DNA from: RPQJ01 sp963793675
Lineage (GTDB): Bacteria > Pseudomonadota > Gammaproteobacteria > Steroidobacterales > Steroidobacteraceae
DNA: 64,000 bases
Reading direction: 5' to 3'
Assembly: GCA_963793675.1 (NCBI GenBank)
Contig: CAWCBA010000010.1
Coordinates: forward strand, 620,001 to 684,000
Both the position numbers and the translations under genes were made by a program. The notes below the pieces were generated by a model. The model worked only from the letters and a program-made list of their open reading frames with translations, was not told where the DNA came from and searched no databases. Positions 55,300-62,963 of the stretch are shown here, one piece after another. Each line of letters starts with the position of its first letter. Within the stretch, counting starts at the first letter, position 1.

Positions 55300-56764
55300 T
55301 CATCGGGCTGGGTCTGCCCGGCTGGACGTACTGATTGCGGACTCAGGCATGGCCGCAAGTGGCTCGAACCGTGCCTGGAAGAAGCGCAGGTAGCGCGGCT
55401 CGTGGGCCATCCTGAGGCCGCGTGCCGTGTCGCGCTCGTCGAACACCGCCGCCACCGATTCCGCGACGACGTCCATGTGCGCCTGCGTGTAGACGCGGCG
55501 CGGGATCGTCAGCCGCACGAGTTCGAGGGCGGGGTAGTGGTGTCGACCGGTTGCGGCGTCGCGGCCGGCCGAGACGATGCCGCGCTCCATCGCGCGCACG
55601 CCGGCGTCCACGTACAGGTTCGCCGCCAGCGTCTGCGCCGGGAAATCGTCCTGGCGGATGTGCGGGTAGAACGCCTTGGCGTCGAGATAGACCGCGTGCC
55701 CGCCGATCGGCCGCACGATCGGCACGCCCATGTCGATCAGCTTGTGGCCGAGGTATTCCACCTGCCCGACGCGCGCGCGGATGTGGTCGTCCTCGACCGA
55801 TTCGACGATGCCGCGGGCCATCGCCTCCATGTCGCGGCCGGCCATGCCGCCGTAGGTGTGCAGGCCTTCGTAGACGACGACCAGGTTGCTGGCCTCCTCG
55901 TACAGGTGCGGGTCGTTCAGCGCCAGCCAGCCGCCGATGTTGACCAGCGCATCCTTCTTGCCGCTCATGGTGCAGCCGTCGGTGTAGGTGCAGAACTCGC
56001 GCAGGATCTGCGGCCACCGGCTTGTCGCGATAGCCCTCTTCGCGCTGCTGGATGAAGTAGGCGTTCTCGACCGCGCGCGTGGCGTCGAGCATGACGCGGA
56101 TGCCGTGGCGCGCCGTCAGCTCACGCACCGCCCGCATGTTCGCCATCGAGATCGGCTGGCCGCCGGCCATGTTCACGGTGCCCGCGATGCAGACGTACGG
56201 AATGCGGTCGGCGCCCACGCGCTGGATCAGCGCCTCGAGCGCGCCGAGGTCGACGTTGCCCTTGAACGGGCTCTCGTCGGTCGGGTCGTGGGCCTCGGGC
56301 ACGATCACGTCGACGAAGGTGCCGCCGGCCAGCTCCTGGTGCAGCCGCGTCGTGGTGAAGTACATGTTGCCGGGCACGTAGTCGCCGGGCTTGATCAGGA
56401 TGTGCGACAGCAGGTGTTCGGCGCCGCGGCCCTGGTGGGTCGGGACGATGTAGCGGTAGCCGTAGTGCTGCTGGATCGCCGCTTCGAGGTGGTAGAAGTT
56501 GCGGCTGCCGGCGTAGGCCTCGTCGCCCAGCATCATGCCGGCCCACTGCCGGTCGCTCATCGCGCTGGTGCCGCTGTCGGTCAGCAGGTCGATGTAGACG
56601 TCCTCGGAGCGCAGCAGGAAGGTGTTGTAGCCCGCCTCGGCGATGGCCCGCGCACGCTCGGCGCGAGTCGTCATCTTGATGGGCTCGACCACCTTGACCT
56701 TCCAGGGTTCGGCCCACGAGCGGTGCGCGGGGCGACGGTGACGGGATTCGGGTGAGTTGGTCAT
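55300..56764 (-). CDS. tpl: Tyrosine phenol-lyase (beta-tyrosinase) (frameshift)
   Basis: PLP enzyme that splits L-tyrosine to phenol, pyruvate and ammonia. About 487 residues after correction. VPTHQGRGAEHLLSHILIKP, GCTMSGKKDALVNIGGW (PLP lysine), VVVYEGLHTYGGMAGRDMEA and VRLTIPRRVYTQAHMDVVAE are shared with the tryptophanase/TPL family. Tyrosine specificity is suggested by PTHQGR (the Thr124 position), AMERGIVSAGR (the Arg381 position, Ile in tryptophanase) and RYLRFFQARFE (the Phe448 position). One extra base near 56011 breaks the frame. The extra 30 residues at the ends are family-variable. Confidence 0.88.
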
Positions 56765-56949
56765 GAGGATCTGCGCTGCTCCCGCGGCGGGGCGTTCGGA
56801 ATCCGGAGAAGGCAAGGATGTTGCCAACGACCGGGTCGAGGAAGACGTGCATGTACGGATCCTCCTGCCTCGCGATGGGCGCTTTAAGCTTGCGGCGCGG
56901 CGCCACGAACTGTTGTCGTGGCGCGCGGATGCAAAGGGGGAGACAGCAC

Positions 56950-57090
56950 ATGGTGATCGAGGGCGACTGGAAGCCGACTCGACTCGTGGTCTTCGAGTTT
57001 CCGTCACTCGCGGCGGTGCAGGCGTTTTACGTGCGCCCGGCCTGTCAGCCGCTCAAGGCGATGAGACAAGAGGCCGGCAGCGCGAAATGA
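56950..57090 (+). pseudogene. C-terminal fragment of a DUF1330 protein
   Basis: 46 codons: MVIEGDWKPTRLVVFEFPSL, AAVQAFYVRPACQPLKAMRQ. This matches the second half of DUF1330 proteins (about 95 residues), in which this segment follows an N-terminal strand-helix that is absent here. The upstream sequence in all frames shows no match to the missing half. A remnant rather than a gene. Confidence 0.55.
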
Positions 57091-57618
57091 TGCCGCTGGC
57101 ACAAGTCAGGGGAGAACGGTCCAGGTCATGTTGCGCATCGGGTCAGGCTGACCAAGTGCCGTCGCCCTCGGGTCCGCAGGGCCGGGGGGGGGGAGCCGGT
57201 GATCCTGTGCGACCCGAAGACGTCGGTGTTCGGTTACTGACCTGAAGTTCGCGGGACGGCCTGGCGCGTGACAGCCAGACGGCGTGGTGGTTCCAGTTCC
57301 ACGGCGCGTCGACGGCAATCCGAACGGTCGCGGCGGTGCGCTCTGCCTGGGTGGCGAGTGCGGCCGCTTTCACGGTGTCATTCCAGCTCGTCGGCCAACG
57401 CATCGGTGTTCCTCGCGTTCCTGCTGTGCCACGGGACGCGACCGTTCGCGGTCCCATTCGACGCGTGGATTATCCGTCATATTCGCAGTGCAACCAGATG
57501 CAAGAGTGTTCCCGTTTGGCGACAGCGGGACGCGAATATCGTGCGCACGGGCGTATGATGACCAGGTCCAGGCGCGGGCTGGCGGCTCGCGCCTTCTCAA
57601 CCAGAAAGGAGAGCGGGC
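57091..57618. other. Intergenic gap before the dodecin gene
   Basis: About 530 bp with no convincing gene. It contains a run of ten G at 57184-57193. The frame starting DSQTAWWFQFHGASTAI near 57275 looks protein-like for about 40 residues but has no start or clear end, so it may be a decayed gene. AAGGAG just before 57619 is the dodecin ribosome site. Confidence 0.4.
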
Positions 57619-57849
57619 ATGGCCAAGAAAGCCAGGAAGTCAGACAGCAACGTATACCGCGTCACCGAGATCATCGGCACCAGCACCGTGTCCTGGGAGG
57701 ACGCTGCGAGCAGTGCCATCGAGGCGGCAGCAAAGTCGCTGCGTGACCTGCGCATCGCGGAGGTCAGCAAGCTCGACATGAAGGTCGAGGACGGGAAAGT
57801 CGTCGCCTATCGGGCCCGGGTGTCGCTGTCGTTCAAGTACGAAGCCTGA
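57619..57849 (+). CDS. Dodecin (flavin-binding dodecamer)
   Basis: 76 residues, the normal size: VYRVTEIIGTSTVSWEDAAS, then EAAAKSLRDLRIAEVSKLDM and VEDGKVVAYRARVSLSFKYE. The tryptophan in SWEDA stacks against flavin in the known dodecins. The dodecamer stores and buffers FMN, riboflavin or CoA in the cytosol. An AAGGAG ribosome site sits 8 nt before the ATG. No flavin biosynthesis gene is nearby. Confidence 0.96.
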   Translation: MAKKARKSDSNVYRVTEIIGTSTVSWEDAASSAIEAAAKSLRDLRIAEVSKLDMKVEDGKVVAYRARVSLSFKYEA

Positions 57850-57951
57850 GGTCTTGACCACGGCCCTGCTGCTTCAGCTCCCGCCCGAACGGGGCGGCAT
57901 TTCGCGGCTGCCCGGCCATTCGCTCGGGCTGCGGGGCGCTTCGCCGGAACG

Positions 57952-58446
57952 ATGGATGAACTGGCCCATGGAAAAAGTGGCGGTGCACGAACGATGACCA
58001 CGGATGACAGGCAGAAGCTATTGCGGGCGGCCATGGCCGCAGTGCGGGACTGCTCGGAAACGATGGAGACCCAGGCGGCGAGTCTGCTGCAGGCGCTGCC
58101 GGCAGTGGCGATCGACGAGGGGTTGCGGGCCGCGGCCATTGATCTCGGTGCGGGGCTCAAGGACGCGGCGAGCCGCGTGACGTTCGAGCTGGCTCTGCTG
58201 CAAACCGAGATGGCTGAGGGCACAGCGGCGGCCGGGACGGTGGTGCAACGCCTCTCCAGCATGGACGCATTGATGATGCGTGGTGTGGCGGCCATGGCGG
58301 ACGTCGTGGACGCGCTGGAGAAAGCCGCGGAGCACGACGAGACCAACGAGCGCGCGTTCGTGCTCGTGATCGAGGCGACGGGGATCATGCTGCAGGCCCT
58401 CGAGAAAGCGAAGTCTGCGACACAGGCGCTCAGCGCGGCAGGGTGA
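57952..58446 (+). CDS. Hypothetical helical protein (164 aa)
   Basis: Almost wholly alpha-helical and Ala-, Leu-, Met- and Glu-rich: RQKLLRAAMAAVRDCSETME, EMAEGTAAAGTVVQRLSSMD, ALMMRGVAAMADVVDALEKA. No signal peptide, membrane segment or known domain is recognised. The heptad-like spacing suggests a helical bundle. I used the ATG at 57952; 57994 would trim 14 residues. It follows the dodecin gene by 102 bp on the same strand. Confidence 0.6.
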   Translation: MDELAHGKSGGARTMTTDDRQKLLRAAMAAVRDCSETMETQAASLLQALPAVAIDEGLRAAAIDLGAGLKDAASRVTFELALLQTEMAEGTAAAGTVVQRLSSMDALMMRGVAAMADVVDALEKAAEHDETNERAFVLVIEATGIMLQALEKAKSATQALSAAG

Positions 58447-58476
58447 ACGGATGCGCTCGCCCTCGCGGACCCATCG

Positions 58477-58605
58477 TCAATTCGGTGGCGGCGGCGGTGT
58501 CTCGTCCTTCTGCTGCTGCCGGCGTTGCTGCTTCTCCTCGCGCTTCTTCCTGGCGGCCTCTTCGCGCTGCTTTTTCTGCTGTGAGTAGTTGGGGGGTCTG
58601 GCCAT
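58477..58605 (-). CDS. Small Lys/Arg/Gln-rich protein (42 aa)
   Basis: Reads MARPPNYSQQKKQREEAARK then KREEKQQRRQQQKDETPPPP and a final PN. A textbook AAAGGAGAG ribosome site lies 4-5 nt before the ATG at 58605, the strongest evidence that it is translated. Similar short MARPPNY-type basic peptides recur in proteobacterial annotation as hypothetical proteins (recall, not checked). The helix is strongly charged and could bind nucleic acid. It lies on the opposite strand from its neighbours. Confidence 0.65.
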   Translation of the reverse strand: MARPPNYSQQKKQREEAARKKREEKQQRRQQQKDETPPPPPN

Positions 58606-58876
58606 CGGCTCTCCTTTCGAGATGGTGGAAATGAGTCAGGGTAACTGTTGGCCGGCCTTTCGGACAGCGGTGGCGTCATGGACCGCCGGAAACGGGCCGG
58701 TCGACTCCGGCAACCCGCCCGTTCCTTGCCGCAACACGGTCGTGACGCAGGTCAGCAGGCCCGCTGGTTCGAGTCGTGCCGAATTTGTGACGGGTTACAG
58801 GAAATTCCTGCTTGATCTGCCACGCTCTGCCTTGCCGCACTGCGGGTGGATGCGGAAGCTGAGCGTGCGATCCCGC

Positions 58877-58939
58877 GTGAGCAAGGACATAAACGACCGG
58901 TACGGGCATCACCTGGGCGACGAGATCCTGGCCGGCGGA
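58877..58939 (+). pseudogene. Fragment of a GGDEF (diguanylate cyclase) gene
   Basis: The plus-strand frame reads SKDINDRYGHHLGDEILAGG, the substrate-binding segment of GGDEF domains (compare EINDRHGHAVGDEVLAGV in the cyclase at 52058-52999). The surrounding frame has no start, no catalytic GGDEF loop and no other recognisable domain. About 20 codons of a lost cyclase gene remain in the 378-bp gap before the GntR gene; nothing else is seen in that gap. Confidence 0.55.
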
Positions 58940-58983
58940 GGGCGCTCATGGATAGGTCTGGCAGCAGCAAGAGGTGACAGGGC

Positions 58984-59427
58984 ATGGAGGAGTACTGGGC
59001 CACGCGGACGGGACGGTGGCGACGGGCGATGCAGGGACAGGCGGGACCGCCGCTGGCCGAGCGGCTCTACCAGGTGATCCGCAAGGACGTGGACGCGGGG
59101 CAGTTGCCGGCTGGGGCATTGCTGCCCACCAGCGAACGGGTCGCGGGTGAACTGACCGTCGCACCTGCTGACGTGCAGGCGGCGTATGAGCGCCTGCTTG
59201 CGGACGGGTTTCTCGAGCAGCGCGCGGACGGCGTCTTCTGCATCACGAGCCGCGGATGTGAGACGAGTGTCGGGGACCAGACGCAGATACGCTTCGAGGC
59301 AGCACTGCTCAAGGCGGTGCGCGAAGCGGCGGCCCGCGGCCTCTCGAGCGCCGAGGCGACCGGGATGTTCAAGGCGGCCATGGTCCGCCTGGAAGCGATG
59401 GAGCGTCCGAAGAAGCCGCAGGAGTGA
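58984..59427 (+). CDS. GntR family transcriptional regulator (short, YtrA-like)
   Basis: 147 residues. A winged helix at about 20-95 matches GntR: PLAERLYQVIRKDVDAGQLP, then GALLPTSERVAGELTVAPAD, VQAAYERLLADGFLEQRADG. A short C-terminal helical tail (ALLKAVREAAARGLSS) replaces the usual ligand domain, as in the YtrA subfamily, whose members often control adjacent transporters. The DUF6394-potassium channel pair downstream could be its target; that is inference from position. Confidence 0.85.
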   Translation: MEEYWATRTGRWRRAMQGQAGPPLAERLYQVIRKDVDAGQLPAGALLPTSERVAGELTVAPADVQAAYERLLADGFLEQRADGVFCITSRGCETSVGDQTQIRFEAALLKAVREAAARGLSSAEATGMFKAAMVRLEAMERPKKPQE

Positions 59428-59578
59428 GCAGGCTGCGGTCTTCCGCAACGGCCGGGACCCGGCGGACGCCAGGTGCGTCCGGACCTGGGTCGAGTGGACG
59501 CGCCGGGCCGGGTTCCGGTGACTTGGCTGGTCCGCGTGTGGCATAAGGCAGCTACGCCAGCCACGAGCGGGTTTTCGC

Positions 59579-59953
59579 ATGAATCTCGAAAAAGTCATCT
59601 TCGGCTTCGTCATCGTACTGGCCGCGACCCTGAATTTCGGTTTTGTCTACGGGGATCCGACCGATCCCGGCCAGCACCACCTGTGGGAATTCTTCGCCGT
59701 GTTCGTGGTGAACGTGATTGCGACTGCGCTCAAGTTCGGTGACCGCACGCAGATCGGCGCGGTGCACCTGTCGACCAGCCTGGTGGCCGTGCTGCAGCTC
59801 GCTGCGGCGGCTCTGGTGTGGTTCTTTGCGCCGCCGGGACCGCTGTCGGAGGACACGATCGTCAGCGTCGTGTCGCTGTCGGCAGGCGCGCTGCTGGCAA
59901 ACGTCGTCTCCGTGGTCATCCTCATCGTAGAGACGACCATGATGCGGAGATGA
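59579..59953 (+). CDS. DUF6394-like membrane protein
   Basis: 124 residues with four hydrophobic segments: VIFGFVIVLAATLNFGFVYG, LWEFFAVFVVNVIATALKFG, LVAVLQLAAAALVWFFA and LSAGALLANVVSVVILIVET. It resembles the DUF6394 family, whose genes often precede a TrkA-domain potassium channel gene, as here with a 6-bp gap. It may be an accessory subunit of that channel (inference). Confidence 0.8.
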   Translation: MNLEKVIFGFVIVLAATLNFGFVYGDPTDPGQHHLWEFFAVFVVNVIATALKFGDRTQIGAVHLSTSLVAVLQLAAAALVWFFAPPGPLSEDTIVSVVSLSAGALLANVVSVVILIVETTMMRR

Positions 59954-59959
59954 GTTGAC

Positions 59960-61678
59960 GTGAACAGCACGCTGCTGCTCACGTTGCGGCGCCTGCGGGC
60001 GCCGATCATCGTGCTGATCGTCGTGTTCGCGGTCGGCATGGTGGGCCTGGTGCTGATCCCGGGCCAGGACCAGGACGGCCAGCCCTGGCACATGTCGCTG
60101 TTCCAGGCCTTCTACTTCATGACCTACACCGCGAGCACGATCGGTTTCGGCGAGATTCCCCATGCCTTTACCGACCGTCAGCGACTGTGGGTCGTCGCCA
60201 TCATCTTCGCGTCCGTACTCGGTTGGGCCTACCTCGTGGCAAGCCTGCTCGCGCTCGGGCGCGACAAGGCCGTGCGCAAAGCCTACGTGGATGCGCGCTT
60301 CAACCGCGCCGTGCAGTCCATCGTCGAGCCGTTCTTCATCATCTGCGGCATCGGCGAGACCGGCAGGCTGGTCGCGAAGGCGCTGGACCTGCGGGGTCGG
60401 CGCTTCGTCGTGGTCGAAGTCGACGAGACCCGGGTCCAGGAAATGGACCTGATGGACTTCCGGCAGGTGCCGCTCGCGCTGGCAGCGGACGCCCGGCTGC
60501 CCGACCACCTCACGGCCGCCGGACTGCGCAAGAACCAGTGCCGGGGCGTGCTCGCGCTCACCAACGACGACCAGGCCAACCTGGCGGTGGCGATGTCCGT
60601 GCGCCTGCTCGAGCCCAACGTACCGGTGCTGGCCCGCGCGATGAGCCGTGAGACGGCAGGCAACATGGCGTCGTTTGGCACGCACCACATCATCAACCCG
60701 TTCGCGCGGTTCGGGGAACACCTTGCGCTCGCCATTGCGGCGCCGGTGAACCACCGGCTCGTCTCGTGGTTGACCGGCCTGCCGGGAACGATCCTGGAGC
60801 CTGTCGCGGCACCGCCGCGGGGCAAGTGGGTGGTCTGCGGCTACGGCCGTTTCGGACGCGAGGTTGTCCGCGCGTTTCACGCGCATGGGCTCGATGTGAC
60901 CGTCATCGACCCGAATGCGCCGACCGGAGCGGACCTGCCGACCGTCCGCGGCACTGGCACCGAGGCCGGGCCGCTGGCAGCCGCAGGCATCGAAGAGGCG
61001 TCCGGCATCGTCGCCGGCACCGACGACGACGTGAACAACCTGTCGATCGTCGTGACCGCGCGCGAATTGAATTCGAACCTTTACACGATCGTCCGCCAGA
61101 ACCTCCGCGCGAACCACTCGCTGTTCGACGCTTTCGATGCCGACATGACGATGGTCTCGAGCGAGTTGATCGCAAGCGAATGCCTGGCCGTCATCCGCGC
61201 CCCGTTGCTGGTGCCATTCCTCGAGATCGCACGCACGGAGAGCGCCGAATGGGCCAATGCGCTCCTCGAGCGGCTGGAGCAGCGGATCGGCCGGCGCGCG
61301 CCGGCCATGTGGAGCGTGACGCTCAACATCAGTGAGGCGCCGGCGTTCTACAGCTTGCTGATGGACGGCGGGCACGCGACGCTTGGCGACCTGGTCCGGG
61401 ATCCTGCCGAGCGGGACGCGCAGCTCGCATGCCTGCCGCTGTACCTGGAGCGGGATTCGAAGAAGATTGCGCTGCCGGACCACGCGCTGCAGCTCGAGCC
61501 GGGCGACCACCTGCTGTTTGCCGGCCGCAGCGCCGCGCGCGAGCGGCAGCAACCCATGCTGTTCAACCCGAACATCTGTAACTACGTGCTGACCGGGCAT
61601 GACGGCCCCGCGGGCTGGGTGTGGCGGCGGCCGCGGCGTCGTGCCGCCGCCACGAGCGGAACCCGCAGGCCGCGATAG
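59960..61678 (+). CDS. Two-transmembrane potassium channel with tandem RCK (TrkA) domains
   Basis: 572 residues from a GTG. The membrane part has TM1 (APIIVLIVVFAVGMVGLVLI), a pore loop with the selectivity filter TIGFGE (the usual form is TVGYGD) and TM2. Two RCK regions follow, with NAD-type motifs CGIGETGRLVAKAL near residue 135 and CGYGRFGREVVRAF near 295, then a C-terminal TrkA-C-like part. The channel is probably gated by nucleotides or ions through the RCK ring. It forms a pair with the small DUF6394-like gene. Confidence 0.93.
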   Translation: MNSTLLLTLRRLRAPIIVLIVVFAVGMVGLVLIPGQDQDGQPWHMSLFQAFYFMTYTASTIGFGEIPHAFTDRQRLWVVAIIFASVLGWAYLVASLLALGRDKAVRKAYVDARFNRAVQSIVEPFFIICGIGETGRLVAKALDLRGRRFVVVEVDETRVQEMDLMDFRQVPLALAADARLPDHLTAAGLRKNQCRGVLALTNDDQANLAVAMSVRLLEPNVPVLARAMSRETAGNMASFGTHHIINPFARFGEHLALAIAAPVNHRLVSWLTGLPGTILEPVAAPPRGKWVVCGYGRFGREVVRAFHAHGLDVTVIDPNAPTGADLPTVRGTGTEAGPLAAAGIEEASGIVAGTDDDVNNLSIVVTARELNSNLYTIVRQNLRANHSLFDAFDADMTMVSSELIASECLAVIRAPLLVPFLEIARTESAEWANALLERLEQRIGRRAPAMWSVTLNISEAPAFYSLLMDGGHATLGDLVRDPAERDAQLACLPLYLERDSKKIALPDHALQLEPGDHLLFAGRSAARERQQPMLFNPNICNYVLTGHDGPAGWVWRRPRRRAAATSGTRRPR

Positions 61679-61781
61679 CTCATGCGCGGGGCCGCCCGAT
61701 GGTCGAGCTGGATCTTCTTGCAGTCGCGACGATACATTCCTGGTCTTCAGGCAGCCGGCAAAAAAAGATAGAGAGAACACC

Positions 61782-62928
61782 ATGAATCCGGTCATGTGCG
61801 GTGTGAGGAAAGCGGCGCTGGCGGTCATCGCTGCGGCGCTTGGTGCACAGGTCGCTGGTGCCCAGGCGCCGTTGCGGCAAGACATTGCAAAGGCGGCAGA
61901 GACCGGGGCCGCGACGCGCGGCCTCGTGATCTACAGTGCGCGGGAAATCGTCACCCTGGATCCGGCCAGGCCCAGTGCGCAGGCCGTTTCGGTGAGGGGA
62001 GACCGTGTGGTCGGCGTCGGTTCGCTCGACGAGCTCAAGCAGGCCGCGGCCAAGGAACCCTACTCCGTGGACGACACGTTCGCGGACCAGGTGATCGTGC
62101 CTGGCCTGATCGCACAACACGATCATCCGCTGCTCGCCGCGCTGACGATGACCTCGGAGATCATCGCGATCGAGGACTGGGTACTGCCGCAGGGAACGTC
62201 CAGGGCCGCCAGGAGCCATGCGGAATACATCCAGCGACTGACCGAGGCGAACGCACGGCTCAAGGATCCGGACGCGGTGCTGCTGACCTGGGGCTATCAC
62301 CAGTACTTTCACGGCCCGCTGAGTAAGGCCGAACTGGACGCGATCAGCACGACGCGCAGAACAGCGTCATCCGCGCATGGATCACCGCACGGTGATCGTG
62401 CACTTCGCCGTCTCGACGCCGGACCAGGTTGCCCGGATCAAGCGGCTGGGCGCGATCGTCAGCGGCAACCCCTACTATCCAGTGGCGCTCGCCGACAACT
62501 ACCGCGTCAACGGCCTCGATCCTGCGCGTGCCGACTCGATGGTCCGCATGGGCAACGTGCGCGGACCCGAGCAGCGCGTCAGCCGTCTCGGCGCACTCAA
62601 GGCGGTCACGCTCGACGCGGCCTATTCGCTCCGGCTGGAGAAGGATGTGGGCAGCATCGTGCCGGGCAAGCTCGCCGACTTCACGGTCCTGGCGGACAAC
62701 CCGGTGACCATCGATCCGATGAAGATCAAGGACATCAAGGTCTGGGGTACAGTCCAGGAGGGACGCGTGCTGCCGGTGCAGACTCGAACCGTGGCAACCG
62801 CCAGCATCGACTCGGGTCGCAGCGAGTCCGCCGGCAATGCTGCAGCGGAACGGACTGCCGCGCTCGATGACTCGTTCTCGCAACTCGTCGGTGCGCACCT
62901 GGTGGGAATCCTGAACCACGGCCACTGA
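61782..62928 (+). pseudogene. YtcJ-type amidohydrolase with a large internal deletion
   Basis: The N-terminal 190 residues show a signal peptide (MNPVMCGVRKAALAVIAAAL), SAREIVTLDPARPSAQAVSV and the metal-binding VPGLIAQHDHPLL (family form D/E-xHxH). The frame then jumps at about 62350-62380 to the C-terminal part DHRTVIVHFAVSTPDQVARI, LEKDVGSIVPGKLADFTVLA. Roughly 300 residues of the barrel, normally 540-620 residues in all, are absent. A missing middle this large is not a simple read error, although an assembly collapse could mimic it. Confidence 0.75.
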
Positions 62929-62963
62929 CTGGCCTGCAGCGCCGGGACAGGACCCGCGCGGGA

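Noticed and set aside
57184..57193. Run of ten G as a phase-variation tract
   Set aside because: It lies in non-coding sequence with no adjacent gene start to switch; given the other indels its true length is also uncertain.
58443..58634. 63-codon plus-strand frame
   Set aside because: It is antisense to the 42-residue basic peptide gene, which has a strong ribosome site; the plus-strand product is Ser/Arg-rich without features.
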